Shown in pieces: positions 25,255-33,770 of a stretch of 64,000 bases of DNA. The first letter of the stretch is position 1; each line of letters begins with the position of its first letter. Origin of the DNA: Veillonella tobetsuensis (lineage in GTDB: Bacteria; Bacillota; Negativicutes; Veillonellales; Veillonellaceae); assembly GCF_001078375.1 (NCBI RefSeq), contig NZ_BBXI01000007.1:1-64000 (forward strand), in the 5' to 3' direction. A program made the translations under genes and the position numbers. The notes below the pieces were generated by a model, which saw nothing but the letters and a program-made list of their open reading frames with translations, was not told where the DNA came from and made no database searches.

Positions 25255-25617
25255 ATGGATAAGATCGTATTAAAAAACATGGCTTTTTACGGATATCATG
25301 GTAATTTAGAGTCTGAAAAATCTCAAGGGCAACGCTTCTTCGTAGATGTGGAGATTAAAACTGATTTAACAAAGCCTGGTCAAACCGATGTTTTGGAGGA
25401 CTCCATCAATTATGTTGAGGTTTATGATATGGTAGCCTCTATTATGACTGGTGAAAGTTGCAATTTACTTGAACATATTGGGGCATTAATTGCAGATTCA
25501 CTATACCAACATTTTCAAGGAATTATTGGTTTAAGCGTAGCCGTTCGTAAACCATCGGTACCTATTGCCGGTGTATTAGATTATGTAGAGGTTGTAACGA
25601 CTCGAGGTCAAATTTAA
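25255..25617 (+). CDS. folB: Dihydroneopterin aldolase
   Basis: Cleaves 7,8-dihydroneopterin to 6-hydroxymethyl-dihydropterin. The 120-residue protein has the family pattern: MAFYGYHGNLESEKSQGQRF near the N-terminus (Tyr and Glu of the active site), DSINYVEVYD, and a C-terminal SVAVRKPSVPIAGVLDYVEV strand with the catalytic Lys. The ATG at 25255 follows AAGGGG, 10 nt after folP; an ATG at 25222 lies in folP and lacks a site. Its stop overlaps the folK start. Confidence 0.93.
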   Translation: MDKIVLKNMAFYGYHGNLESEKSQGQRFFVDVEIKTDLTKPGQTDVLEDSINYVEVYDMVASIMTGESCNLLEHIGALIADSLYQHFQGIIGLSVAVRKPSVPIAGVLDYVEVVTTRGQI

Positions 25618-26087
25618 TGTACACATACTATATTAGTGTAGGTTCTAATATAGGGAATCGCCGTCAGTTTATTATGGGTGCATATGATTCGCTTTCAATA
25701 CATCCTCAAGTTCATAGGATTACTAGTTCCTCCGTTATGGAGACAGAACCTTGGGGCTATACAGAACAAGATGTGTTTTTAAACGCTGTTTGGTGTGTAT
25801 CTAGCTCGTTAGAACCTCACGATTTACTCGATGTCTTACAGTCATTAGAATGTGAGGCTCAACGTAAGAGGGATATTCATTGGGGACCAAGAACACTTGA
25901 TTTGGATATTGTATATGCCCTATCGGATGATGGTGCGTGTATGTATATCAATGATGCTCGATTAGTGATTCCTCATCCCTATTTTTGGGATAGACTATTT
26001 GTTTTAGAGCCCTTGATGGAGCTAGATAAAGCGTTTACATATAATGGGGAATCCATAGGTGATAGGATTCAAACATTAAAGAAATAA
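25617..26087 (+). CDS. folK: 6-hydroxymethyl-dihydropterin pyrophosphokinase
   Basis: Transfers pyrophosphate from ATP to 6-hydroxymethyl-dihydropterin. The 156-residue protein shows the N-terminal YYISVGSNIGNRRQFI, the SSVMETEPWGY substrate loop and the signature WGPRTLDLDIVYAL with the magnesium-binding aspartates. PHPYFWDRLFVLEPLMEL completes the family pattern. TAATG overlap with folB shows coupling. Together with folE, folP and folB this gives most of dihydropteroate synthesis; dihydrofolate synthase/reductase genes are not in the window. Confidence 0.94.
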   Translation: MYTYYISVGSNIGNRRQFIMGAYDSLSIHPQVHRITSSSVMETEPWGYTEQDVFLNAVWCVSSSLEPHDLLDVLQSLECEAQRKRDIHWGPRTLDLDIVYALSDDGACMYINDARLVIPHPYFWDRLFVLEPLMELDKAFTYNGESIGDRIQTLKK

Positions 26088-26116
26088 TATGAGATGTGTA
26101 TTCATAAGGGGTTAAG

Positions 26117-26926
26117 ATGAATGCAAAACGACTGGGATTTATCTTTATTGCCATTCTTCTAATGGGGTTATCTTATTGGGCGATGTCGATGGTTAATAAT
26201 GATGTAAAGTCTGTTAAGGTAGATCCTGAACAGCATACTTTGATGGTTATATCAAATGATGCAGTTATATCTAAACGTATATTAGGAATGAAACAAATCG
26301 GTGATGACGTATATTTTTTAGGCTATGAAGGCTATGGTATTTATAATGTAAAAGAAAATACTATTCGTCTCAATGCAATCCAATTTAAAGGTAACCATAT
26401 TGAGCCAGGGCAATTAAAAAATTATCATAAAGGTGTACGTTACGTAGAAACTGTAGCGAACTTTCAAGATTTTTCTGCTGATGAACAACGTAACTTTTCA
26501 GATTTGCTCAATGCTACTGATAAAGGAGCTCATTATATAAAGCCTTATTACCAATCTGGTTATGAATCTTCGCTCATCGATTTAGATAAGAAATTTTTTA
26601 TTACTAATAATGTAAAGTCTCTTAAGCAAGGGGATTCAAAATTATATATTTTAGATGGCTCTGGATTTATCATTATTGATCGGTCAAAACAAGAAATTCA
26701 GGGATACTTTAACACTCGTATTCTAGGAGAGGGTACGAAAGGTGTTCCTGATAGCTTGAAAGGTCATTATGGATCACAATTTATACGGATTTATGCATTA
26801 AATAAGATAGAACCAGATGACTTATCTATTTTGTGGAATTTACGTAAACAATATTTAGAAAAGAATAAAATTGATGTACAGGAACAAAATCTATTTTCTC
26901 TGGAATTAATTGATGTACATCAGTAG
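26117..26926 (+). CDS. Unknown single-pass membrane or exported protein
   Basis: I do not recognise this 269-residue protein. It starts with a basic N-terminus and one hydrophobic segment (residues 7-25, signal anchor), followed by a soluble domain of about 240 residues with mixed alpha/beta character facing the periplasm. Motifs such as VYFLGYEGYGIYNVKENTIR and KLYILDGSGFIIIDRSKQEI look like repeated beta-hairpins, perhaps propeller-like, but this is weak. It has no cysteines or catalytic motif that I can point to. It lies 29 nt after folK and 9 nt before a GlsB-type gene, so it may be read from the fol transcript. Confidence 0.7.
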   Translation: MNAKRLGFIFIAILLMGLSYWAMSMVNNDVKSVKVDPEQHTLMVISNDAVISKRILGMKQIGDDVYFLGYEGYGIYNVKENTIRLNAIQFKGNHIEPGQLKNYHKGVRYVETVANFQDFSADEQRNFSDLLNATDKGAHYIKPYYQSGYESSLIDLDKKFFITNNVKSLKQGDSKLYILDGSGFIIIDRSKQEIQGYFNTRILGEGTKGVPDSLKGHYGSQFIRIYALNKIEPDDLSILWNLRKQYLEKNKIDVQEQNLFSLELIDVHQ

Positions 26927-26935
26927 GAGGTATAC

Positions 26936-27172
26936 ATGCTTTGGTCTATTATTGTTGGTGGTTTTATTGGTTTCGTAGCAGGACGTATTACTAAGAAAGC
27001 GAAAAGCATGGGAATTATTCTTCGTGTTGTAGCAGGTTTAGTTGGGGCCTCTGTGGGTCAAGCTTTACTTGGTACCTGGGGACCTAGTCTTGCGGGTATG
27101 GCCTTAATTCCATCCATTGTAGGTGCAGTTATCGTTATTGCTGTAGTGAGTTTCTTTTTTGGAAGGGACTAA
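26936..27172 (+). CDS. Small GlsB/YeaQ/YmgE-family membrane protein
   Basis: A 78-residue, very hydrophobic, glycine-rich protein with about three helices. The start LWSIIVGGFIGFVAGRI and the end IPSIVGAVIVIAVVSFFFGR match the 'transglycosylase-associated' small integral membrane protein family. The function is not established; in other bacteria these are often stress-induced. A GGAGG site precedes the ATG and a terminator follows 13 nt after the stop, ending the operon. Confidence 0.85.
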   Translation: MLWSIIVGGFIGFVAGRITKKAKSMGIILRVVAGLVGASVGQALLGTWGPSLAGMALIPSIVGAVIVIAVVSFFFGRD

Positions 27173-27185
27173 CAATATATTTAAA

Positions 27186-27222
27186 AAAGGACTATTATAG
27201 TAAGTGGCTATAATAGTCCTTT
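27186..27222 (+). terminator. Terminator after the GlsB-type gene
   Basis: A 15-bp perfect stem (AAAGGACTATTATAG with its complement, loop TAAGTGG) ending in TTT. It lies only 38 nt before the next start codon (LDH family), so a promoter for that gene must be very close or transcription must pass through the hairpin. Confidence 0.8.
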
Positions 27223-27260
27223 CAATTATTTATAAACCAAATGGTATTGAGGAGACCCTT

Positions 27261-28208
27261 ATGAAATTACGTAAAGTAGGTATTATCGGAACTGGACATG
27301 TAGGCTCGCATGTAGCCTTTTCTTTAGCTTTGCAAGGCGAAGTTGATGAGTTATATATGATGGATATTGATGAAAAGAAAGCTAAAGCACAGGCTATGGA
27401 TGTTAATGATGCGGTTAGTTATATCCCTCATCGTGTAACGGCTACATCTGGTCCGATTGAAGAATGTGGTGATTGTGATATTCTTGTTTTTAGTGCGGGC
27501 CCACTACCTAATTTATATCAAGATCGCCTAGAAAGCCTTGGTGATACAATCGCAGTACTAAAGGATGTTATTCCTCGCATTAAAGCATCTGGGTTTAAGG
27601 GCTTTATTATTTCTATATCTAATCCAGCAGATGTAGTGGCTACGTATTTATGTAAACATTTAGATTGGAATCCAAAGCGCATTATTTCGTCAGGTACAGC
27701 GCTAGATTCTGCAAGATTGCAAAAAGAGTTAGCTCATATATTCGATATTAGCAATCGAACTATTACTGCTTATTGCATGGGTGAGCATGGCGCAAGTGCT
27801 ATGGTGCCATGGTCACATGTGTATGTACAAGGCAAGCCGTTAGTAGAATTGCAAAAAGAATTGCCTCATAGATTTCCAGAACTAGATCATAAACAAGTTT
27901 TAGATGATGTTAAAATTGGTGGATATCATGTGTTGGCAGGCAAAGGCTCTACGGAATTTGGTATAGCAAGTGCCACTACAGAGTTAATTCGCTCTGTATT
28001 CCATGATGAGAAAAAAGTATTGCCATGTTCTTGTTATTTAGATGGTCAATACGGGGAAACAGGCGTTTTTGCATCCACACCTGCTGTCATTGGCAAGGAT
28101 GGCATAGAAGATGTTCTTGAATTACAAATGACAGAGGATGAATTGGCTTTATTTAAGAAATCCTGTGAGGTTATTAGAGAATATGCAAAAAAAGCAGAAA
28201 CTATGTAA
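27261..28208 (+). CDS. L-lactate/2-hydroxyacid dehydrogenase family protein
   Basis: A 315-residue NAD-dependent dehydrogenase of the LDH/MDH family. The Rossmann motif is GIIGTGHVGSHVAF, followed by DID (NAD-specific acidic residue), and the catalytic pair appears in SGTALDSARL (Asp/Arg) and MGEHGAS (proton-relay His). The mobile loop is unusual: LPNLYQDRLES keeps the catalytic Arg, but the specificity position that is Gln in LDH and Arg in MDH appears to be Leu. It may therefore act on a bulkier 2-oxo acid, like L-2-hydroxyisocaproate dehydrogenases. The ATG at 27261 follows GAGGAG; an earlier in-frame ATG (27204) lies inside the terminator. Confidence 0.82.
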   Translation: MKLRKVGIIGTGHVGSHVAFSLALQGEVDELYMMDIDEKKAKAQAMDVNDAVSYIPHRVTATSGPIEECGDCDILVFSAGPLPNLYQDRLESLGDTIAVLKDVIPRIKASGFKGFIISISNPADVVATYLCKHLDWNPKRIISSGTALDSARLQKELAHIFDISNRTITAYCMGEHGASAMVPWSHVYVQGKPLVELQKELPHRFPELDHKQVLDDVKIGGYHVLAGKGSTEFGIASATTELIRSVFHDEKKVLPCSCYLDGQYGETGVFASTPAVIGKDGIEDVLELQMTEDELALFKKSCEVIREYAKKAETM

Positions 28209-28280
28209 TGTACCTTAAATATATTTCAAAATAAATCTACTTTTATACAATTTTCTATCTATAATTTCCTAGGGGTTCTG

Positions 28281-28289
28281 TGGTATAAT
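28281..28289 (+). promoter_or_regulatory. Extended -10 promoter upstream of divIC
   Basis: TGGTATAAT, 44 nt before the DivIC start. No convincing -35 hexamer. Confidence 0.5.
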
Positions 28290-28332
28290 TTGTTATTATG
28301 TATATAGTTAATACTATTTTTGGGGGCTCTGC

Positions 28333-28659
28333 ATGAAACAATCTGAACATCGTGAAAAACCGATAAAGCGTAGACGGGTGCAACGAAATCGACGCGCTGA
28401 AGATCGTAAGATTGTCATTATGTGGGTGAAACGCATTGCAGTTGCAGTAATGGTTATGCTTTTACTTGGACAAGCATATCGCTTAGTAGCTATATATCAA
28501 GAAAAACAACATATTGAACAACAATTGCAAGAATTGCAACAAAGAAATGATGAATTAGAACAAGAAAAAGCAAAGCTACAAGATCCTAAGAATATTGAAA
28601 ATGTAGCACGTGAGCAATTAGGCCTCGTTAAACCGGGTGAAGTGCCATATGTAAAATGA
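28333..28659 (+). CDS. divIC: Septum formation initiator, DivIC/FtsB family
   Basis: A 108-residue bitopic division protein: a strongly basic cytoplasmic N-terminus (KPIKRRRVQRNRRAEDRK), one membrane helix at about residues 34-52, then a periplasmic leucine/glutamine coiled coil (57-82) and the family ending IENVAREQLGLVKPGEVPYV. DivIC/FtsB proteins bridge FtsL and DivIB/FtsQ in the divisome. The basic tail is longer than in E. coli FtsB. It begins a run with an S1 protein and, further on, tilS-hpt-ftsH, the common Firmicute neighbourhood. Confidence 0.88.
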   Translation: MKQSEHREKPIKRRRVQRNRRAEDRKIVIMWVKRIAVAVMVMLLLGQAYRLVAIYQEKQHIEQQLQELQQRNDELEQEKAKLQDPKNIENVAREQLGLVKPGEVPYVK

Positions 28660-28716
28660 TCTTGTCATCATTGGTGTAGTTTTAGTTTATATTTTGAGGT
28701 TTTATTAGGAGGTTGC

Positions 28717-29118
28717 ATGGCAATCGAAGTTGGTAGCGTTTTAAACGGTACAGTTTCCGGTATTACAAAGTTTGGTGCTTTTATCGATTTAGGTGATAAA
28801 CAAACAGGTTTAGTTCATATTTCAGAAGTAGCTCATGGCTATGTAGAGGATATTAACGATGTACTAAAAGTACAAGATGCAGTGAAGGTAAAGGTCTTAT
28901 CTGTAGATGGTAGTAAAATTGGTCTTTCCATTCGTCAAACTCAAGAAAAACCACAAGTAGAGGAACGCCGTCCAGAGCGCCGTGTACAAAGTCGACAAAG
29001 TGCAGAGTCTTTTGAGGCAAAGATGAAATCATTCTTGCGTGATAGCAACGAGCGATTACATGATTTAAAACGTAATACAGAAGGTAAACGTGGTGGCCGT
29101 GGCGGTCGTCGCGATTAA
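28717..29118 (+). CDS. S1-domain RNA-binding protein (YabR-like)
   Basis: A 133-residue protein with one S1 domain at residues 1-72 (VGSVLNGTVSGITKFGAFIDL, then LVHISEVAHGYV and VKVKVLSVD). A basic, Gln/Arg/Glu-rich tail ends in RGGRGGRRD, suited to RNA contact. YabR-type genes commonly lie between divIC and tilS in Firmicutes, as here, and associate with the ribosome in relatives. AGGAGG precedes the ATG. A terminator follows. Confidence 0.88.
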   Translation: MAIEVGSVLNGTVSGITKFGAFIDLGDKQTGLVHISEVAHGYVEDINDVLKVQDAVKVKVLSVDGSKIGLSIRQTQEKPQVEERRPERRVQSRQSAESFEAKMKSFLRDSNERLHDLKRNTEGKRGGRGGRRD

Positions 29119-29121
29119 AAT

Positions 29122-29147
29122 AAAGAGATGGTTTCGGCCATCTCTTT
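29122..29147 (+). terminator. Terminator after the S1-domain gene
   Basis: A 10-bp perfect stem (AAAGAGATGG with CCATCTCTTT) and TTT. It separates divIC-S1 from the ppx-tilS-hpt group. Confidence 0.82.
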
Positions 29148-29213
29148 GTGCATATACTTTAAAATTGCAATTATAGTGGGTAATTAATAGAGGAATAATA
29201 AGGAGGGGCGGCT

Positions 29214-30116
29214 ATGAAAGCTGCTATTATCGATGTAGGTTCTAATTCTATTCGATTATTACTAGGAACTTATATAGATGGTCAATGGCATAACGAACCA
29301 AAGCGGTTATGGACAACGCGATTAGGTAAACGAAATGAAGATGGATCGTTAACGACAGAATCGATGGATGCATCTTATAAAGCGTTTTCTGAAATAGCCA
29401 CTCTAGCGAAAGATTATGGTGTAGACCATTGTCTTGCATTTGCAACGAGTGCCGTTCGAGAAGCATCAAATGGCATTGCGTTTATGGAGCAAGCCATGAC
29501 ATATTGCTCCATGACGTATCGTATCTTAAGTGGTGATGAAGAAGCAGTTTATGGATTTAAAGGCGCTTTACAAGATTGTTTAGCTGACGGATTACATTAT
29601 GCAACCATTGATATTGGCGGTGGTAGTACTGAGTTGGCACTCGGTTCTAAAGATAGCATCTATTGGAGTCGTTCGTACCCTGTTGGAGCAGTACGTCTTC
29701 GCCCACTTTCAGATGAAGGCCCACAACGAGTATGGGAAGAAACTAGATTCTTATGGGACCCTATGATGATAGAGGGCACCTTTGGTGACTTTATTGGCAT
29801 AGGTGGTACTATTACAACCTTGGCAGCTATTGATTTAAAAATGACAGAATATGATGGTCATAAGATTCAAGGTCATAAATTATCAAGAGAGTGTGTGGAA
29901 GGCATTATTTTACAATTGCGTTACATGAGTCGTGATGAACGTTTACATGTACCAGGACTACAGCCTGGGCGTGCAGATATTATTGTAAGTGGTGCAGAAA
30001 TACTAACATCATTTATGGATGCTTATGAGGTGCCTCATATTTTTGTGAGTGAACAAGATGGGATGGAAGCATTGCAACAAGAATTGTTTGAAGGTCATGA
30101 TGAGCCAACACAGTAA
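29214..30116 (+). CDS. Ppx/GppA-family phosphatase
   Basis: A 300-residue protein of the ASKHA superfamily that hydrolyses polyphosphate or pppGpp. The phosphate-binding motifs are clear: AAIIDVGSNSIRLLLG at the N-terminus, CLAFATSAVREASNG in the middle (catalytic Glu region follows), IDIGGGSTELALG and FIGIGGTITTLAAI. It is the short, domain I-II form without the C-terminal HD-like domain of E. coli Ppx (about 510 residues). Polyphosphatase versus guanosine pentaphosphatase cannot be decided by eye. GGAGGGG precedes the ATG. tilS overlaps its end. Confidence 0.87.
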   Translation: MKAAIIDVGSNSIRLLLGTYIDGQWHNEPKRLWTTRLGKRNEDGSLTTESMDASYKAFSEIATLAKDYGVDHCLAFATSAVREASNGIAFMEQAMTYCSMTYRILSGDEEAVYGFKGALQDCLADGLHYATIDIGGGSTELALGSKDSIYWSRSYPVGAVRLRPLSDEGPQRVWEETRFLWDPMMIEGTFGDFIGIGGTITTLAAIDLKMTEYDGHKIQGHKLSRECVEGIILQLRYMSRDERLHVPGLQPGRADIIVSGAEILTSFMDAYEVPHIFVSEQDGMEALQQELFEGHDEPTQ

Positions 30117-31113
30117 AACTACTCCAAAAGTAATTAAACAACTACATAGAACTGTTAATAAAACCTTAAAAGATGCTAATTTATTTCCTAAGGAAGCACG
30201 TGTTTTGATTGCTTGCTCCGGTGGTCCAGATTCTATGGTCTTGCTAGATGTATTGCAATATTTAAATTATCATAGGAAAGCCCAGTGGACTATCGGCGTT
30301 ACAACTATAGATCATTGCATTCGCAGTGAAGGTGCTAGTGAATTACAGCTAGTGGAAAACTATTGTAAGGAGAGAAATATACCTTTCTGGGGGATAAAAA
30401 GGGATGTTCCTGCTATAGCTAGGGCGCGAAAAGAGTCTGTAGAGACCATTGGTCGTTATGAGCGTTATGCGTGGTTTAATCAATTAGCAGAACGTGAAGG
30501 CTATGATTATATCGTTACCGCTCATCATAAGGATGATCAAGCGGAAACTATTTTGGCACATATACTGCGTGGAACGGGGGTTAAAGGCCTTACAGGAATG
30601 ATTGTGGTGAGTCATGATTATATGGTTCCCGTTGTTCGACCATTATTAGAAGTGACAAAATCTGAAATATTGGAATATGCTCAATTACAGAGAATTGTTT
30701 ATTGTATAGACGGTTCTAATGAGGATGTACAATATAATCGTAATCGCATACGCCATGAAGTGATTCCTGTCTTACAAACAATAAATCCCAATGTAGTAGA
30801 TGCACTATGTCGACTAGGAAATATTGCTCATGTTGATGAGGCTTATATATATGGTGAAAGTAGACGTTTATTTTCACAACTAGTGATGCTGACTCCATAT
30901 GGATATACTGTGTCACGACGTGCTATGAGAGCATTGCCACTAGCTATGCAACGTAGACTGTGGCAGTTGATGATTACTAGTGTGTCACTGTCCTTGTTAC
31001 ATCAAGAGCAACTAGAGCATATTGTGAAATCAGGAGAACCCAAAACTTTCACCATTCAAAAAGTTACAATTAACGCACAATGTGATACAATACATGTATA
31101 TTGCGAACATTAG
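30097..31113 (+). CDS. tilS: tRNA(Ile)-lysidine synthase
   Basis: Modifies C34 of the AUA-reading tRNA-Ile to lysidine, letting it read AUA codons. The PP-loop SGGPDSMVLLDVL and downstream TAHHKDDQAETILAHILRGTG are diagnostic. At about 338 residues it is a short form, close to the Aquifex protein and shorter than B. subtilis TilS, with a reduced C-terminal tRNA-binding part. The start overlaps the ppx gene (ATGATG at 30097); longer versions lack a ribosome site. The tilS-hpt-ftsH order is conserved in Firmicutes. Confidence 0.9.
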   Translation: MMSQHSKTTPKVIKQLHRTVNKTLKDANLFPKEARVLIACSGGPDSMVLLDVLQYLNYHRKAQWTIGVTTIDHCIRSEGASELQLVENYCKERNIPFWGIKRDVPAIARARKESVETIGRYERYAWFNQLAEREGYDYIVTAHHKDDQAETILAHILRGTGVKGLTGMIVVSHDYMVPVVRPLLEVTKSEILEYAQLQRIVYCIDGSNEDVQYNRNRIRHEVIPVLQTINPNVVDALCRLGNIAHVDEAYIYGESRRLFSQLVMLTPYGYTVSRRAMRALPLAMQRRLWQLMITSVSLSLLHQEQLEHIVKSGEPKTFTIQKVTINAQCDTIHVYCEH

Positions 31114-31137
31114 ATATAGAGCCGGGAGGTCTTTTAT

Positions 31138-31680
31138 ATGCATCAAGATGTAAAAGAGATTTTATATACTCAAGAACAATTAGCGTCTCGTATTCGTGAA
31201 TTAGGCGCTACCATCAGCAAAGATTACGCAAACGATTCTGTTGTACTTGTAGGTGTATTGAAGGGTGCTATTGTTTTCTTTACTGATTTAGCACGTACTA
31301 TCGATAACACCGTAGATGTATCCTTTGATTTTATTTCTTGTTCTAGCTATGGAGATGGCACAACCAGTACTGGTGTAGTGCGAATTTTAAAAGATTTGGA
31401 TCGTTCCGTAGAAGGCAAGCATGTATTAGTCGTAGAGGATATTGTAGATACTGGTACGACACTTCACTATTTATTAGATAATTTAAAAGCACGCGGTGCT
31501 AAGAGTGTTCGTCTTGTGGCGCTTCTTAATAAGCCAGAACGTCGTAAAATGGACGTTGATGTCGATTATGTAGGCTTTACTGTGCCAGACTATTTTGTTG
31601 TTGGTTATGGTTTAGACTATGCTGAACGATATCGTCAATTACCGTATATTGGTATTTTGAAAGAATCAGTTTATCAATAA
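31138..31680 (+). CDS. hpt: Hypoxanthine phosphoribosyltransferase
   Basis: Salvages hypoxanthine/guanine to IMP/GMP using PRPP. The 180-residue protein has the PRPP-binding signature VLVVEDIVDTGTTLHYLL, the VGVLKGAIVFFTDLAR strand, the flexible loop around SSYGDGTTSTG, and YVGFTVPDYFVVGYGLDY near the C-terminus for base recognition. Length is typical. A GGGAGG site precedes the ATG. A weak hairpin (GGCGA/TCGCC, 31710-31729, with TTTT) follows before the ftsH promoter. Confidence 0.94.
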   Translation: MHQDVKEILYTQEQLASRIRELGATISKDYANDSVVLVGVLKGAIVFFTDLARTIDNTVDVSFDFISCSSYGDGTTSTGVVRILKDLDRSVEGKHVLVVEDIVDTGTTLHYLLDNLKARGAKSVRLVALLNKPERRKMDVDVDYVGFTVPDYFVVGYGLDYAERYRQLPYIGILKESVYQ

Positions 31681-31732
31681 ATGACAAATATATGTTAAAC
31701 CTAAATAATGGCGAGTGTTTGTTCGCCTTTTA

Positions 31733-31766
31733 TGGTATAATATAATAATGCATATCATTATGCATT
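31733..31766 (+). promoter_or_regulatory. ftsH promoter with palindrome at the start site
   Basis: An extended -10 element TGGTATAAT (31733-31741), with an overlapping second TATAAT (31741-31746), is followed immediately by a perfect 8-bp inverted repeat AATGCATA-TCAT-TATGCATT (31747-31766). The palindrome covers the likely transcription start and could be an operator. It is not a CIRCE or CtsR site. Confidence 0.5.
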
Positions 31767-31809
31767 TAAATTAAATAGATTATACATTACATGTGAAAGG
31801 AGTAATTTT

Positions 31810-33720
31810 TTGAGTCAATTTAGTAAAAAACTCGTCCTTTACTTACTTATCATTGCAATTGCCGTTTTCGCTATAGATTCACTTGCAGGGCAAAACAATA
31901 ATAAAGCCGAAATGAGTTATACCGGTTTTGTACAACAGGTACAACAAAAAAAGGTTGAGTCTGTAACGATAACAAATGACCATGGTATCAAGGGGAAATT
32001 AAAAAATGGTACGGATTTTGTATCCTATGCACCATCTGATGATACATTGATTAAAACCTTGACAGATAATGGTGTTGAAATTACAGCAGCACCACCAGAA
32101 CAACCTTCTTGGTGGGTAAGCCTATTAGGTTCTGCTATTCCAATTATTATCCTAGTGGTTGTATTCTTTTTCATCATGCAACAAACCCAAGGTGGTGGCG
32201 GTCGCGTGATGAACTTTGGCAAAAGCCGTGCTAAGATGATGGGCGACGGAAATGTAAAGGTTAAATTTAACGATGTAGCTGGTGCCGAAGAGGCAAAACA
32301 AGAATTGACTGAGGTCGTAGAATTCTTGAAGGATCCAGGTAAATTTACAAGCATTGGTGCTACTATTCCTAAAGGGGTATTATTAGCAGGACCTCCAGGT
32401 ACAGGGAAGACTTTGTTAGCAAAGGCTGTAGCTGGCGAAGCTGGTGTTCCATTCTTTACCATTTCCGGTTCAGATTTCGTAGAAATGTTTGTCGGTGTCG
32501 GCGCATCTCGTGTGCGTGACCTCTTTGGTCAAGCGAAAAAGAATGCACCATGTATCATTTTTATTGATGAAATTGATGCGGTAGGCCGTCAACGTGGTGC
32601 GGGCCTTGGTGGTGGTCACGATGAACGTGAACAAACATTAAACCAATTGCTCGTAGAAATGGATGGCTTTAGTGCCAATGAAGGTATTATTACCCTTGCT
32701 GCAACCAATAGACCAGATATTTTAGATCCCGCGTTGTTGCGTCCAGGTCGCTTTGATAGACAAGTTGTTGTTGGCCGACCAGATCTTCGCGGTCGTGAAG
32801 CAATTCTTAAGGTTCATGCACGCAATAAACCGATGGCCGATGATGTGGACTTAAAAACAATTGCGAAAAAGACACCTGGTTTTACCGGTGCTGACTTGAG
32901 CAATTTGTTGAATGAAGCAGCCTTATTGGCAGCTCGCTTAAATAAAAAAATCATCACTATGGCTGAACTAGAAGAAGCTAGTGAAAAGGTTAGCATGGGA
33001 CCAGAACGCCGTAGTCATATTGTTAGCGAAAAAGATCGCAAATTGACTGCTTATCATGAATCTGGTCATGCTATTGTGGCACATTTGTTGCCACATGCAA
33101 ATCCTGTTCATAAGGTAACGATTATTCCTCGTGGCTATGCCGGTGGATATACAATGATGTTACCTAAGGAGGAACATGATTATAAAACAAAAGCTCAATT
33201 ATTAGCTGATATACGCGTTTCTTTAGGTGGTCGTATTGCAGAGGCTCTTGTACTAGGTGATATTAGTACTGGTGCATCTGGGGACTTACAAACTGTAACA
33301 AGTACAGCGCGCTCCATGGTAATGCGTTGGGGCATGAGTGATACATTGGGACCAATCGTATTTGGTGAACAACAAGAACAAGTATTCCTTGGAAAAAATA
33401 TCGGGCATGAACGCAACTTCAGTGAAGAAGTGGCAAGTAAAATCGATGTTGAGGTTCATCAGATTGTAGATGAAGCATATCGTGATGTAGAAAAATTGTT
33501 AACAGACAATATGGATTTCTTACATAACATGGCCAATGCCTTATTAGAAGAAGAAACAATTGATTCAACAGCAGTTGAAAACCTTCATAAATACGGTACT
33601 ACTAAGGCTCCTGTCGAAACAGAAGATACAAACGTAGAGTCCGTGGAAGCAGTTACTAGTGCACCTGAATTTGTGAATGAAACAAAAATTGATTCTACTG
33701 AATCCGATGTACAATCTTAA
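31810..33720 (+). CDS. ftsH: ATP-dependent membrane zinc protease FtsH
   Basis: A 636-residue inner-membrane AAA+ protease for quality control of membrane and regulatory proteins. Order: membrane helix (about 8-24), small periplasmic domain, second helix (about 100-120), AAA domain with Walker A GPPGTGKT (from 194), Walker B IIFIDEID and arginine fingers RPGRFDR, then the zinc site HESGH (416-420). The C-terminal tail after about 600 is acidic and low complexity. The start codon is TTG at 31810, 7 nt after AAAGGAG, matching the family N-terminus. It follows hpt but has its own promoter. Confidence 0.96.
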   Translation: MSQFSKKLVLYLLIIAIAVFAIDSLAGQNNNKAEMSYTGFVQQVQQKKVESVTITNDHGIKGKLKNGTDFVSYAPSDDTLIKTLTDNGVEITAAPPEQPSWWVSLLGSAIPIIILVVVFFFIMQQTQGGGGRVMNFGKSRAKMMGDGNVKVKFNDVAGAEEAKQELTEVVEFLKDPGKFTSIGATIPKGVLLAGPPGTGKTLLAKAVAGEAGVPFFTISGSDFVEMFVGVGASRVRDLFGQAKKNAPCIIFIDEIDAVGRQRGAGLGGGHDEREQTLNQLLVEMDGFSANEGIITLAATNRPDILDPALLRPGRFDRQVVVGRPDLRGREAILKVHARNKPMADDVDLKTIAKKTPGFTGADLSNLLNEAALLAARLNKKIITMAELEEASEKVSMGPERRSHIVSEKDRKLTAYHESGHAIVAHLLPHANPVHKVTIIPRGYAGGYTMMLPKEEHDYKTKAQLLADIRVSLGGRIAEALVLGDISTGASGDLQTVTSTARSMVMRWGMSDTLGPIVFGEQQEQVFLGKNIGHERNFSEEVASKIDVEVHQIVDEAYRDVEKLLTDNMDFLHNMANALLEEETIDSTAVENLHKYGTTKAPVETEDTNVESVEAVTSAPEFVNETKIDSTESDVQS

Positions 33721-33730
33721 TAGATAATCA

Positions 33731-33770
33731 AAAGAGGCTACCTTGCGGTGAATCGCAAGGTAGCCTCTTT
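33731..33770. terminator. Bidirectional terminator between ftsH and thrE-like gene
   Basis: A 17-bp perfect stem (left arm 33731-33747, loop GTGAAT, right arm 33754-33770), with AAA/TTT ends on both sides. It serves ftsH (+) and the convergent exporter gene (-). Confidence 0.9.

Noticed and set aside
31747-31766. CIRCE or CtsR heat-shock operator at ftsH
   Set aside because: The repeat AATGCATA/TATGCATT does not resemble TTAGCACTC or the GGTCAAA-type consensus.
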